A model generated the notes under the pieces. That model did not search any database. It saw nothing but the letters and a program-made list of their open reading frames with translations, and was not told the origin of the DNA. This document shows, in pieces, positions 45,972 to 56,194 of a DNA stretch of 64,000 nt (positions are counted from its first letter, which is position 1; each line of letters starts with the position of its first letter). Source of the stretch: Pseudomonas sp. JUb42 (lineage in GTDB: Bacteria > Pseudomonadota > Gammaproteobacteria > Pseudomonadales > Pseudomonadaceae); contig NZ_JANUFD010000010.1 of NCBI RefSeq assembly GCF_024807945.1, forward strand, positions 206,251-270,250, read 5' to 3'. Made by a program: the position numbers and the translations under genes.

Positions 45972-48635
45972 TCACGCCAGGCTTTTGCTCACCACTTCGA
46001 ACACGTCGCTGGAGAGGTTGCCGGAGTTACGGATGCGCTCCAGCTCAGCCTTCATCAACGCCTGACGGGCGCTGTCGTATTTGCGCCAGCGAGTCAGCGG
46101 CGCCAGTTGACGCGAAGCGATCTGCGGGTTGAAGCCATTCAGTTCGATGACCAGATCGGCCAGGAAGCGGTAGCCGGAGCCGTCCGCCGCATGGAAGTTG
46201 ATCAGGTTCTGCCCGGCGAAGGCGCCGATCAACGCGCGGACCTTGTTCGGGTTCTTCAGGGTGAAGGCCGGGTGCTGCATCAGCGCCTTGACCCGCTCCA
46301 GGCCACCCGGCAACGGGCTGCCGGCCTGGACGCTGAACCACTGGTCCATGACCAGGGCGTTGGTCTTGAAGTTCTCGGCAAACACCGCCAGGGCCTTGGC
46401 CTTTTCTTCGGCAAACGGCGAGTTGACCAATACCGCCAGGGCGGTCAGGCGCTCGGTCATGTTATCGGCAGTGTCGAACTGGTCGATACAGGCCGTCAGC
46501 ACTTCCTGCTTCTCGGTAAGCATCAGGTACGACAGGGCGATGTTCTGCAGGGCGCGACGGGCGAAGTGCTCGGCCTCAGCGACATACGCGGTGCTGCGCG
46601 ACAGCTCGCGGTTGGCCTGGTAGCGGGTCCACAGAGTGTCGAACAGGGTATCGGCCAGTTGCTTGCGGGCGAACTCGCGGGCGGCGTGGATAGCATCGAC
46701 GTCGGCCACTTCGCTGATTTCGGTCAGATAAGCCTCGCCCGGCAGGGAAAGCATTTCCGCGACCATGGCCTGATCCAGGGAATGGTCGCCCAGCACCGTG
46801 GCCAGGGCCGTGACCAGACGTTGATCCATTTGCAGGGCCTGGCCTTGCTGGTACTGGCCGATCAGTTCCTGAAGGACCTGCACCGACAGTTGCTGGCCGG
46901 CATCCCAACGGTTGAAGCCGTCGCTGTCGTGCTGCATGAGGAACATCAGTTGGTCGCGATCATAGGGGAAGCTCAGCTTCACCGGTGCCGAGAAACCGCG
47001 CAGCAGCGATGGCAGCGGCCTGGCCGGGATATCGACGAAGGTGAAAGTCTGCTCGCCCTCGGTAACAGACAGCACACGGCTGGTGCCGGACGCCGCGGCT
47101 TCACCTTGCAGGCGCAGAGGGATCTCCTGGCCTTGCGGGTCGAGCAGGCCCAGTTCGACCGGCACGACAAAGGGCTTCTTGCTTTCGGCAGGCTGACCCG
47201 GCGTGGTCGGGTAGCCCTGGCGGAAGGTCAGGCTGTAGGTCTTGGCTGCAGCGTCGTAGGACTCGCTCACCGTCAGGCGTGGCGTGCCGGCCTGGCTGTA
47301 CCAGCGCTTGAATTGGGTCAGGTCGACGCCGTTGGCGTCTTCCATGGCCTTGATGAAATCGTCACAGGTCACGGCCTGGCCGTCGTGGCGTTCGAAATAC
47401 AGGTCGCTGCCCTTGCGGAAGCCTTCGGCGCCCAACAGGGTACGGATCATGCCGACGACTTCCGAGCCCTTTTCGTACACGGTCAGGGTGTAGAAGTTGG
47501 AGATCTCGATAAAGCTGTCCGGGCGCACGGCGTGGGCCATGGGGCCGGCGTCTTCGGCGAACTGATGGGTACGCAGGTAGGCGACATCCTGGATGCGCTT
47601 GACCGTGGCCGAGTTCATGTCCGCCGAGAAACCGGCATCGCGATACACGGTGAAGCCTTCCTTGAGCGACAGCTGGAACCAGTCGCGGCAGGTCACGCGG
47701 TTGCCCGACCAGTTGTGGAAGTATTCGTGGGCGACGATGGCCTCAACCCGCTGGTGCGCGGCGTCGGTGGCGGTCTCGGCCCGGGCCAGTACAGCGCTGG
47801 AGTTGAAGATATTGAGGCCCTTGTTCTCCATGGCGCCCATGTTGAAGTCGTTGACGGCCACGATCATGAAGATATCCAGGTCGTATTCACGGCCGTAGGT
47901 TTCTTCGTCCCAGCGCATGGACTTCTTCAGGCTGTCCATCGCGTGCTGGCACTTGTCGATGTTTTCCGGCTCGACGTAGATACGCAGGGTGACGTTGCGC
48001 TGGCTCATGGTGGTGAACGTGTCTTCCACGCACCACAGATCACCGGCCACCAGGGCGAACAGGTAGGCCGGTTTCATGAACGGGTCCTGCCAGGTTGCCC
48101 AGTGCCGGCCTTCGTCGCCGGGGCCGCTGGCAATCGGGTTGCCGTTGGACAGCAGCACCGGGAAGTTGTGCTTGTCGGCACTGACCGTGGTGGTGAACTT
48201 GCTCATCACGTCCGGGCGGTCGAGGTAATAGGTGATCTTGCGGAAACCCTCGGCCTCACACTGGGTGCAGAACATGCCGCTGGACTTGTACAGGCCTTCC
48301 AGGGCGGTGTTGGTTTCCGGATGGATGCGCACCGTGCTGTCGATGACGAAACGCACGGTCTTGGGCTGGAGGGTCAGGTGATCGGGGGTCAACTGGTAGT
48401 CAGCCGACGTCAGCTCGACATCGTCCAGGCGCACGCACAGCAGCTCAAGTTGCTGACCGTCCAGCACCAGCGGCGGCAGGCCACCACCACGGGCAGGGTT
48501 ACGGCGCATGATCAGTTGCGTGTGCACCAGCGAGTGGTCGTCGAACAACTCGAAAGTCAGGTGCGTCTCATCGATGAGGTACTCGGGCGCCTGATAATCC
48601 TTCAGGTAGATCATTTTCGGCTGTTCGGTGCGCAT
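45972..48635 (-). CDS. pepN: aminopeptidase N
   Basis: 887 aa, M1 zinc aminopeptidase. Substrate-recognition GAMEN is in MGAMENKGLNIF, the zinc site is HEYFHNWSGNRVTC with a Glu 18 residues further (KEGFTVY), and proton donor Tyr is in a later helix. It trims N-terminal residues in the cytoplasm. The ATG at 48635 follows AAGGA. Confidence 0.97.
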   Translation of the reverse strand: MRTEQPKMIYLKDYQAPEYLIDETHLTFELFDDHSLVHTQLIMRRNPARGGGLPPLVLDGQQLELLCVRLDDVELTSADYQLTPDHLTLQPKTVRFVIDSTVRIHPETNTALEGLYKSSGMFCTQCEAEGFRKITYYLDRPDVMSKFTTTVSADKHNFPVLLSNGNPIASGPGDEGRHWATWQDPFMKPAYLFALVAGDLWCVEDTFTTMSQRNVTLRIYVEPENIDKCQHAMDSLKKSMRWDEETYGREYDLDIFMIVAVNDFNMGAMENKGLNIFNSSAVLARAETATDAAHQRVEAIVAHEYFHNWSGNRVTCRDWFQLSLKEGFTVYRDAGFSADMNSATVKRIQDVAYLRTHQFAEDAGPMAHAVRPDSFIEISNFYTLTVYEKGSEVVGMIRTLLGAEGFRKGSDLYFERHDGQAVTCDDFIKAMEDANGVDLTQFKRWYSQAGTPRLTVSESYDAAAKTYSLTFRQGYPTTPGQPAESKKPFVVPVELGLLDPQGQEIPLRLQGEAAASGTSRVLSVTEGEQTFTFVDIPARPLPSLLRGFSAPVKLSFPYDRDQLMFLMQHDSDGFNRWDAGQQLSVQVLQELIGQYQQGQALQMDQRLVTALATVLGDHSLDQAMVAEMLSLPGEAYLTEISEVADVDAIHAAREFARKQLADTLFDTLWTRYQANRELSRSTAYVAEAEHFARRALQNIALSYLMLTEKQEVLTACIDQFDTADNMTERLTALAVLVNSPFAEEKAKALAVFAENFKTNALVMDQWFSVQAGSPLPGGLERVKALMQHPAFTLKNPNKVRALIGAFAGQNLINFHAADGSGYRFLADLVIELNGFNPQIASRQLAPLTRWRKYDSARQALMKAELERIRNSGNLSSDVFEVVSKSLA

Positions 48636-48647
48636 GAGGCGTTCCTT

Positions 48648-49445
48648 CTACTGATGCACGGCCAGTTGATAGGCCGTGTACTTACGAATATTGATGACCC
48701 CGGTATCGAAGATCAGGTACTGGCCCTTGATGCCCAGCAACGTGCCTTCGGCGATTGGGTTCTTGTCCAGGTTGAAGCTGACGATCTTGGTCGGATAGGC
48801 CTCGACCGGGTAACGAATCTCCACCGGCTCGGCGTCATGCAGCAATTGGATGGCTTGCAGACCGAATCGTTCTTGCAGACCGGCCAGACCGTCTGCACAG
48901 CTGTCGAACAGTTGCTCACGGATGGCGACTAGATCCACCGGCTCGGCGTCGCCCTTGAGCAGCGCGCGCCAGTTGGTGCGATCCGCCACCTGGGTGCGCA
49001 GCAGGTCTTCGACGAAGCCGGACTGCTGGCGGGTAGCCACGCGCAGGATCGGCAACGCCTGGCTGGCGCCCTGGTCGAGCCAGCGGGTCGGCAACTGGGT
49101 CGAACGGGTGATACCGACTTTTACGCCGGACGAGTTGGCCAGGTAGACGATGTGATCGGTCATGCAGAATTGCTCGCCCCACGCCGGGTCGCGGCAGGTG
49201 CCCGCAGCGTGATGGCACTTTTCCGGGCTCATGATGCAGATGTCGCACTGAGCCAGTTTCTGCATGCACGGGAAGCAATAGCCCTGGCTATAGCTGGATT
49301 TGGTCTTGCGCCCGCAATGGCTGCAATGGATGGCGCCGAGGTATTCCAGGCGGACCTGCTGGCCGATCAACGGGTTGACCGCAAACTCGCTGTCACCCAG
49401 GCGAAAACCGTACTGCACCAGCGGCGTATCAAGACGCGCTGACAT
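48648..49445 (-). CDS. DUF2797 zinc-binding protein
   Basis: 265 aa. Cysteine clusters HCSHCGRK, GYCFPCM and CDICIM, with more Cys/His in KCHHAAGTCRDP, are probably zinc ligands. A GIY-YIG-like segment (HIVYLANSSGVKVGITRST) hints at a nuclease-like fold. The function is unknown. The ATG at 49445 was chosen because the frame upstream lacks family sequence. It lies 12 bases before pepN. Confidence 0.85.
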   Translation of the reverse strand: MSARLDTPLVQYGFRLGDSEFAVNPLIGQQVRLEYLGAIHCSHCGRKTKSSYSQGYCFPCMQKLAQCDICIMSPEKCHHAAGTCRDPAWGEQFCMTDHIVYLANSSGVKVGITRSTQLPTRWLDQGASQALPILRVATRQQSGFVEDLLRTQVADRTNWRALLKGDAEPVDLVAIREQLFDSCADGLAGLQERFGLQAIQLLHDAEPVEIRYPVEAYPTKIVSFNLDKNPIAEGTLLGIKGQYLIFDTGVINIRKYTAYQLAVHQ

Positions 49446-49474
49446 TTTGTTGACTGCACCGCGGCCAATCTCGA

Positions 49475-49735
49475 TCAATGGATGGCATCCGACTTGAACA
49501 GGATATTGGGCACGGTAATCGACTTGGATGCACATTCCTGGGCGCCCATGTAGCCGGTACGCTGGTCTTCCGGCAGGTTGTGCATTTCCCAGGCGATCAT
49601 GGCCTGCATGGACAGCTCGCGCTGTTCCTGGCTCAGCTTGCGGCCATCGGACCATTTACCGATCTCGATCGCCAGCTTGAGGCTCTCGTAGATGTCCGGG
49701 GTGATGTTTTCAATCATTTCGATAAAAGAGGACAT
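49475..49735 (-). CDS. yeaC: YeaC (DUF1315) protein
   Basis: 86 aa, MSSFIEMIENITPDIYESLK, with the family motif AIEIGKWSDGRKLSQEQREL. Unknown function. A GGAGAG site lies before the ATG. In the conserved order nadK, phosphoesterase, rhomboid, yeaC, DUF2797, pepN. Confidence 0.9.
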   Translation of the reverse strand: MSSFIEMIENITPDIYESLKLAIEIGKWSDGRKLSQEQRELSMQAMIAWEMHNLPEDQRTGYMGAQECASKSITVPNILFKSDAIH

Positions 49736-49764
49736 AAGGCTCTCCAAAAAATATGGGCGGCAGT

Positions 49765-50640
49765 TTAGCGCTTAAAGCGGGCAATTACCCCGCCGAGCAG
49801 ACCCGTAACACAACCGATGATCAGGCCGCCGACATGGGCGCCGTTGGCGATTTCGCCGAACCCTATGGCACTGACCAGCCCCGACATGCACAGGCCCAGC
49901 CACACCAGCATCATCACCAACACGCCACGGGGCATGCGATAGACCGGATTGGGCGCCAGCATCTGGTAGATCCAGCAATGTCCGAGCAACGCGTAGAGCA
50001 CGCCGGACAGGCCGCCAAACAGGTTGGGACCGCTCCAGGCGTATTGCACGTAGTTGGACACAGCGCTGAATATCAGGGTCAGGCCCAACAGGTGCCAGGC
50101 GCCCTGGCGCAGCTCGATGCGCCGCCCCAGCTCCCAGAACCACAGGGCATTCATCGCCAGATGGAGGATGCCGAAATGGATCAGCATCGGCGTGACGATA
50201 CGCCACCACTGCCCTGCCGCCAGGCTGTCGGCCAGAGGCACGAAATAGGCCTGGTCGCCCATGACGTGGAAGTCCATGAAGGTCAGCCAGCGTATCGCCT
50301 GCAGGTTGTCACCGAGCAGGGTCACGCCGCCGACGATCAGGCACAGCAGCAACACGAAGGAGGTCATCGGGCTATTGCGTATCTGCTGAATGACGCCTGC
50401 GTGCCGGGTCAACAGCGGGGCCTTGCTGCCTTGAGGCAGCTCGGCCTGGGGATCGCCCTGGGGATACCGTTCATATAGGGTGCGTACGTCGTCTACCAGC
50501 GAAGGCGCGTCGGGCACCCAGAGCACTTGCTCGCCACCCTCTTCGCTGACGCGATGGGGCACATTCAAACGGTGCAACAGACTGACAAAGCCACTCAGAT
50601 CAGTGGTCAATGGCAGGCGAAAGACAGCAACAGGGTTCAT
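49765..50640 (-). CDS. rhomboid-family intramembrane serine protease
   Basis: 291 aa. An N-terminal cytoplasmic domain of about 90 residues precedes six helices. The catalytic Ser is in LFGGLSGVLYALLGH, the catalytic His in NGAHVGGLIIG, and the HxxxN element in HFGILHLAMNALWFWE. It resembles GlpG. The start at 50640 shares a base with the phosphoesterase stop (TGATG); the codon before is TTG. Confidence 0.92.
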   Translation of the reverse strand: MNPVAVFRLPLTTDLSGFVSLLHRLNVPHRVSEEGGEQVLWVPDAPSLVDDVRTLYERYPQGDPQAELPQGSKAPLLTRHAGVIQQIRNSPMTSFVLLLCLIVGGVTLLGDNLQAIRWLTFMDFHVMGDQAYFVPLADSLAAGQWWRIVTPMLIHFGILHLAMNALWFWELGRRIELRQGAWHLLGLTLIFSAVSNYVQYAWSGPNLFGGLSGVLYALLGHCWIYQMLAPNPVYRMPRGVLVMMLVWLGLCMSGLVSAIGFGEIANGAHVGGLIIGCVTGLLGGVIARFKR

Positions 50641-51608
50641 CAAACCGCCTCGGGACGTTGCACATCGACCCAGACAAACTTGCTCGGGTCGATAGAAGTT
50701 TCCTGATCCAGCCGGTAGGCGACCAGTTTGCCGTAGAGCACGGCACTGTAATCCAGGCAGGCCAGGTTGGGCCGGATCGGTGCGGGGATGCCGCTGCGCC
50801 AGTAATGGCCGACGAACAACAGCGGCTCGTCCATGCCATAGCGCAGCAAGGCGTTTTTCTCGGTGCTGGACAGCGGCGTCTTGGCCACGCCTTCGGGCAA
50901 AGCGTCCGGCTGGAACACCACGTCGCCGTAGGTCTGCGGGTCATCTTCCCAGAATTTGGTGCGGAAGAAGGCGCGGGTCAGGCCGTCGCCACCGGTCAGG
51001 GTCATGCCGTGGGGCAGGCGCATGTCGGTGCCGCGCAGCAGGCGGTCGAACACCGCACTGGCAAAACTGCCCGCCTCGGCCGAGGCCTGGACGAAATGCT
51101 TGTCGATGCAGCCGTTGCCATGCAACCCGCGCAACGGTTCGATCAGGTTGGCGTCCCAGCAGGCGTGGACCACGCGGAAGCGCTCGGCGTCGATATACAA
51201 CGGCAGCTCGTAGAACCAGTTGATGAAGTCCAGCCACTCGTCAGGGTAAGGCTCGAACTGCGCCAGGGTCTCGCCCAACAGGCGGGCGTGACGCGGCGTA
51301 TGCTCACGCACGAACTGTTTGCCGGTCTCGGGGAGCGCCGGGGTCATCCAGCCCAGGGCGTTGAATTCATGGTTGCCCATGATGCAATACGCCTGGCCGG
51401 CCTCGACCATATTGCGAACGATATGCAGCGCTTCACGGATGCGCGGGCCGCGGTCGATGATGTCACCGACGAACACCGCCATGCGCGAAGCATGCCGCCA
51501 GACTCCGTTCTGGAGCCGATAGCCCATGTCCGCGAGCAACTGCTCAAGGGTATGGGCACAACCATGCACGTCACCAATCAAGTCGTAGCTTCGCGCCGGA
51601 TCAAGCAT
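50640..51608 (-). CDS. calcineurin-type metallophosphoesterase
   Basis: 322 aa. Metal motifs YDLIGDVHGCAHTL, FVGDIIDRGP, IMGNHEFNALG and a His in VVHACWD. It belongs to the diadenosine/serine-threonine phosphatase-like group. Its substrate is unknown. It is translationally coupled at both ends by TGATG overlaps with nadK and the rhomboid gene. Confidence 0.88.
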   Translation of the reverse strand: MLDPARSYDLIGDVHGCAHTLEQLLADMGYRLQNGVWRHASRMAVFVGDIIDRGPRIREALHIVRNMVEAGQAYCIMGNHEFNALGWMTPALPETGKQFVREHTPRHARLLGETLAQFEPYPDEWLDFINWFYELPLYIDAERFRVVHACWDANLIEPLRGLHGNGCIDKHFVQASAEAGSFASAVFDRLLRGTDMRLPHGMTLTGGDGLTRAFFRTKFWEDDPQTYGDVVFQPDALPEGVAKTPLSSTEKNALLRYGMDEPLLFVGHYWRSGIPAPIRPNLACLDYSAVLYGKLVAYRLDQETSIDPSKFVWVDVQRPEAV

Positions 51609-52498
51609 CAGTCGCCTCCACCACCAAGTCGGCTGCCCCAGCCAAGCTTGGTGCGACAGACTTCGTAATAGTTGTGATCGAGAGGATGGATCAACCGCAG
51701 TTTCTGCGGCTTCTTGCTCACCGTGACCGTATCGCCCGGTGCGCAGGTAAAGTGGTTCTGGCCGTCACAGGACACCTGTGGATAAATCGTCATATCCTTG
51801 GACACCACAATCTTCAGCTCACTGTTGCCGTCGACCACAATCGGCCGCCCGGACAAGGTATGGGGGTACATCGGCACAATCACAATGGCATCGAGCTTGG
51901 GATGCATGATCGGCCCGCCTGCGGACAGCGCGTAGGCGGTCGAACCGGTAGGCGTGGCAACGATCAGGCCGTCGGCCTTCTGGCTGCAGACGAACTGGCC
52001 GTCGATATAGATCTCGAACTCGATCATCCGCGTCGACTTGCCGGGGTGCAGCACCACGTCATTGAGGGCATCGCCCTGACCAATGGCCTCGCCGTGCCGC
52101 CGTACTTCGGCCTGGAGCAGGAAGCGGTTCTCCACCAGATAGTGGCCGTCCAGCACCTCGCCGCACTTGAGCTCGAGCTCATCGGGACGAATGTCGGTGA
52201 GGAAACCCAGGCTGCCACGGTTGATCCCCAACACCGGCACATTGTGCTTGGCCAGGGCCCGCGCCGCGCCCAGCAGACTGCCATCGCCGCCGACGACGAT
52301 GACCAGGTCGCAGACTTCACCGAGCATCTTGCGCGAAGAGACCTGCAGGCCGTGACCGGGCAGCACTTCGGCGATGGTCTCCTCGAGGATCACATGCAGG
52401 TGCCGTTCGAGCAGGAACCTCTTGAGTCGGCGAACCGTATCGAGCACCTGGACACTGCCCAGGCGGCCGATAATGCCGATATTGCGAAATTGCTCCAT
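51608..52498 (-). CDS. nadK: NAD kinase
   Basis: 296 aa. It makes NADP from NAD. Motifs are VVGGDGSLLGAARAL (the GGDG loop), INRGSLGFLTD and SGSTAYALSAGGPIMHP-like TPTGSTAYALSAGGP. An AGGAG site precedes the ATG at 52498. It is the first gene of the nadK-pepN block and faces away from the VgrG island. Confidence 0.97.
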   Translation of the reverse strand: MEQFRNIGIIGRLGSVQVLDTVRRLKRFLLERHLHVILEETIAEVLPGHGLQVSSRKMLGEVCDLVIVVGGDGSLLGAARALAKHNVPVLGINRGSLGFLTDIRPDELELKCGEVLDGHYLVENRFLLQAEVRRHGEAIGQGDALNDVVLHPGKSTRMIEFEIYIDGQFVCSQKADGLIVATPTGSTAYALSAGGPIMHPKLDAIVIVPMYPHTLSGRPIVVDGNSELKIVVSKDMTIYPQVSCDGQNHFTCAPGDTVTVSKKPQKLRLIHPLDHNYYEVCRTKLGWGSRLGGGGD

Positions 52499-53009
52499 GG
52501 GGCTCCTGCGGATATTCGATGAGGCTAAAGAAATCGATTATGGGCGAAAGCCCGACCCAGCGGCAAACCGGGAATGAGGGAACGTCAGTACGTCGTTACG
52601 ATTGAGACGCATCACCATCTGCACTCTTGAGTACCTCGGCTTATTCGACTTGAGTAACAAAACATTAGAATGAAGTAACAGTTTATTTAATTACGTTAAA
52701 AAGCCATATACGTAGGAGTTTTCCGAAATCAATGTAAGGATCATCTCTAATTCAGCAATACCTATAGATTTCCACTCAGCGATAAATCAATGTCGCCCTC
52801 GCAACGCGCAGTTAATTACCACACTCGAACCATTTCAATAATCGTTAAAGCCTTCGCGACAGGCCGTCTATTGAGCGCGTCAAACAAGGGCTGACTCTCA
52901 CTAACTACTAATAATTTTAGTTGGGCCACCTGTGAAAAAACACTGTTAGCCGCTTGATAAAAGCCTTCCTTGCCTAAATCAGCATGCTCTTGCACCTGGA
53001 TGACTGACC
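52499..53009. other. AT-rich boundary between nadK and the VgrG island
   Basis: About 510 bases of markedly lower GC than both flanks, with runs such as TTTATTTAATTACGTTAAAAA near 52682. No gene seen; small frames here have no family features. It is the likely site of the vgrG promoter and possibly the left junction of an acquired island. Confidence 0.6.
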
Positions 53010-55424
53010 ATGTCCACGCCTTCACGCATCTTCTTCGACCACACCCGCCACAAACTCCGCGTCAAAGGCCTCGACGCCACCCTCGACATCCTCGCCTTCA
53101 CCGGCACGGAGCAACTGAGCGAACCCTACAAATACATCGTGGAATTCACCTGCCCCGAGCAGGACATCGCCGTGGACCGCATCCTCGGCAAACGCGCTGA
53201 TTTCACTCTGCACCGGATGCCTGTAACGCTTGCAAAAAGAAGTTATAGCTCGCTCAACGATTTGCCCGAAGCGCCCCTGCGCACCCTGCACGGCATGATC
53301 ACTGACTTCAAACGCCTGTCCAGTTCCCGCGACGAAGCGCGCTATGAAGTCACCGTGCAGCCACGCCTGGCCCTGCTCGGCAAGGGCAAACAGTTTCGCA
53401 TCTACCAACAGCAGTCCGTGCCGCAGATCGTTGAAAGTGTCCTGCGCAGTCGTCACGACTTCGAGGGGCAGGACTTTCTCTTCAGTCTGGTGCGCGACTA
53501 CCCCCAGCGTGAACAGGTCATGCAGTACAACGAAAGCGACCTGGCGTTTATTTCCCGGCTGCTGGCCGAGGTCGGCATCTGGTATCGCCTGACCCGTGAC
53601 GAGCGCCTGAAGATCGACGTGGTGGAGTTCCACGACGACCAGCGTCACTACATCAGGCCGCGTATCGAGTTGCCCAACCTGCCGCCTTCGGGCCTCAGCG
53701 ACAGCGATCAGGACAGCGTTTGGGCTCTGCAGACCCAGCATCAGGTTGTCGAAAAAGCCATCAACTTCCGCGCCTACCATCACCGTGATGCCCGCGCCTG
53801 GCTTGATGGCGAGGTGGACCAGACCCGAGGCGACCCCACCACCTACGGTGAGGCCTACCACTACGGTGAGCCTTACAGCGTACTCGGCGACAAACTGGCC
53901 AAGGACGAAGACCTGCAAAGTGAAAGCGGCTTCTTCTATGCGCGCCTGCGTCACGAACGCTACCTCAACGACCAGACCCGCCTCAGCGGTATCAGCAGCC
54001 TGGCGACCCTGGCCCCGGCGCAGATCCTCAAGATCACCGACAATGCCCCCGTCGCCTTCAAGCCCGGCGCAGTGATTACCCAGGTAACACTCACTGCGGC
54101 CCGTAACCGCAGCCTGGAAGTGACATTCCAGGCCATGCCCTACGCGGAAGACATCTGCTTTCGCCCACCGCTGCTGCCCAAACCCCAAATCGCCGGCACC
54201 GTCCCCGCGCGAGTCGCCAGCACCCGCGCCAATGACCCCTACGGGCATATCGATATGGAAGGCCGCTACAAGGTCAACTTCCTGTTCGACCGCGACACCT
54301 GGAAACCCGGCTGGGAAAGTATGTGGCTGCGCCTGGCCCGGCCCTACGCCGGTGACACCCACGGCCTGCACCTGCCGCTGATCTGCGGCACAGAAGTGGC
54401 GGTGGCCTTCGAACAAGGCGATATCGACCGGCCCTACATCGCCCACGCCCTGCATGACAACAAACACCCCGACCACGTCACCCTGGGCAAACGCGACTAC
54501 ACCCGCAACGTCCTGCGCACGCCAGCCAACAACAAACTGCGCATGGAAGATCGGCGCGGTGAAGAGCACGTCAAGCTCAGTACCGAGTACAGCGGCAAGA
54601 GCCAGCTCAATCTCGGGCATCTGGTCGATGCCGAGAAGAAGAAACGTGGTGAGGGGTTTGAACTGCGCACCGATGGCTGGGGCGCGATACGTGGCGGCAA
54701 GGGTGTGTTTATCAGTGCGGATAAGCAGGCCAAGGCCCAGGGCCAAGCGCTGGACATGACCCCGGCGACCCACCTGATCGAGGGCGCGAATACACAAATG
54801 GCCGGCTGGCAAACCGTCGCCCAGGCCCACCACAGCCACGAGCCCGCCCTTGACGGTTTGCGCCAGTTGCAGACCGACGCCAAGGACCTGCACGCCCCGG
54901 CCATCCTCCTCAGCGCCCCAAGCGGCATCGCTGCTGTCACCCCGGCCAGCCTGCTGCTCAACAGCGGCAAGGCCCTGTACCTGCAAAGCAAGGATGACAT
55001 CCACATCGCCGCCGCCCAGCGCCTGTCTGCCCAGTCCAACCAGGCCATCTCCCTGCTGGCCCAGCAGGAAGGCATGCGCCTGGTCTCGGGCAAAGGCCCG
55101 CTAGAGATCGAGTCCCACGGCGACCTGCTCAACCTCATCGCCCAGCAGGACATCACCATGCAATCGGTGCAAGGCCACCTGCAACTGACCGCCAAGAACG
55201 GCATCACCCTGGCCAGTGGCGGCGGCTACATCCGCATCACCCCCAGTGGCGAGATCCAGATCCACGGGCCGGGGCTGGTGAGTATCAAGGGCCGGCATCG
55301 GGTCGAGGGGCCGCAGGGGCAGGCGTTTGCGCTGCCGGAGTTGCCGGGGTCGGTGTGCCGGGAATGCCAGATAAAAGCAGCCGCACAAGAAACAGGGTTC
55401 GTACGCAAGGAGAGAAAAGTATGA
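53010..55424 (+). CDS. vgrG: VgrG, type VI secretion spike protein
   Basis: 804 aa. The gp27-like N-terminal part (residues about 1-380) starts FFDHTRHKLRVKGLDATLDI; the gp5/OB region includes NDPYGHIDMEGRYKV. DUF2345 beta-helix (about 600-770) contains GIAAVTPASLLLNSGKALYL. The tail ends CRECQIKAAAQETG with a Cys pair. It trimerises as the membrane-puncturing tip and carries effectors. It overlaps the DUF4123 gene by 4 bases (ATGA). Confidence 0.95.
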   Translation: MSTPSRIFFDHTRHKLRVKGLDATLDILAFTGTEQLSEPYKYIVEFTCPEQDIAVDRILGKRADFTLHRMPVTLAKRSYSSLNDLPEAPLRTLHGMITDFKRLSSSRDEARYEVTVQPRLALLGKGKQFRIYQQQSVPQIVESVLRSRHDFEGQDFLFSLVRDYPQREQVMQYNESDLAFISRLLAEVGIWYRLTRDERLKIDVVEFHDDQRHYIRPRIELPNLPPSGLSDSDQDSVWALQTQHQVVEKAINFRAYHHRDARAWLDGEVDQTRGDPTTYGEAYHYGEPYSVLGDKLAKDEDLQSESGFFYARLRHERYLNDQTRLSGISSLATLAPAQILKITDNAPVAFKPGAVITQVTLTAARNRSLEVTFQAMPYAEDICFRPPLLPKPQIAGTVPARVASTRANDPYGHIDMEGRYKVNFLFDRDTWKPGWESMWLRLARPYAGDTHGLHLPLICGTEVAVAFEQGDIDRPYIAHALHDNKHPDHVTLGKRDYTRNVLRTPANNKLRMEDRRGEEHVKLSTEYSGKSQLNLGHLVDAEKKKRGEGFELRTDGWGAIRGGKGVFISADKQAKAQGQALDMTPATHLIEGANTQMAGWQTVAQAHHSHEPALDGLRQLQTDAKDLHAPAILLSAPSGIAAVTPASLLLNSGKALYLQSKDDIHIAAAQRLSAQSNQAISLLAQQEGMRLVSGKGPLEIESHGDLLNLIAQQDITMQSVQGHLQLTAKNGITLASGGGYIRITPSGEIQIHGPGLVSIKGRHRVEGPQGQAFALPELPGSVCRECQIKAAAQETGFVRKERKV

Positions 55425-56194
55425 CCGCTACTCATATCGATACCTGGTTCAAATTGCTCGAAGACAGCTGCGTCGATGCGGCCATCAGCAGCATTGACCT
55501 CATCATCGATCAGGCCCGCAACGCTGATTTTCTGCTGCGCAGCGTACTAAGCGTCGAGCCGCCACTGCTCTGGCACCCGCTGTTCAGCGGGTTGGCGGAA
55601 GAAGGCGACGACGATCTGGTGCCACTGCTGGTGCGGGTCGATCTGGCGCAACCACTGCAGCGGTTCTGGCTGATCAATCTGATCGAGCACTACCAAAACA
55701 ATCTGCCGCTTTTGTTGCTGGCCTCGCGCTGGCCCTTTGAGACCTTGGCCGAACACTTCGGTGCCTGCGCAGAGGCGCGCCATGGCAACGACTTGGGGCT
55801 GTTTCGCTTCTATAGCGCACGCCTGCTCCCGCAACTGCTCAGTCATGTCCTGGATCCTGAGCAGCAACAGCTATTGCTGCGCCCTGTGGTGTTCTGGAGT
55901 TGGCTTGATCGCGATGGTGCGCCTCAGTACCTGCCAGGCGAGGATACAGCACCTGCCCACCCGGAGGCCCCAGGCCCCATCGTGCTCGATGACCTGCAGA
56001 TGGCTGCCCTCAGATGTGCCGGTGAGGCTAGTCAATTGGTAGACAACCTGCCTCGTACCTCGAACGCCGAACAGCGATTTCAAACCTGTTTCGCTGCTCT
56101 GCTTGAGGCCAGTCAGGCGGGATTGTTGCTTAAGCCCGAACGCGCAGCTTTCGCCCTCGCACGACTGCATGGGCAGGAAAAACCCGATGCTTAA
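55421..56194 (+). CDS. DUF4123 T6SS effector adaptor (Tap-1/TEC)
   Basis: 257 aa. The DUF4123 pattern is seen in VPLLVRVDLAQPLQRFWL and GLFRFYSARLLPQLLSHVL. DUF4123 chaperones load the cognate effector onto VgrG. A GGAGAG site precedes the ATG at 55421. Its position between vgrG and the Tle1 region implies that it serves the DUF2235 lipase. Confidence 0.87.
   Translation: MTATHIDTWFKLLEDSCVDAAISSIDLIIDQARNADFLLRSVLSVEPPLLWHPLFSGLAEEGDDDLVPLLVRVDLAQPLQRFWLINLIEHYQNNLPLLLLASRWPFETLAEHFGACAEARHGNDLGLFRFYSARLLPQLLSHVLDPEQQQLLLRPVVFWSWLDRDGAPQYLPGEDTAPAHPEAPGPIVLDDLQMAALRCAGEASQLVDNLPRTSNAEQRFQTCFAALLEASQAGLLLKPERAAFALARLHGQEKPDA

Noticed and set aside
45939..48932. 997-codon open frame on the plus strand opposite pepN
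   Set aside because: A shadow of a high-GC gene. The opposite strand encodes a full M1 aminopeptidase with all motifs; the composition of the shadow is Gln/Gly/His-rich.
53022..55004. 660-codon minus-strand frame opposite vgrG
   Set aside because: Antisense shadow of a clear VgrG gene.
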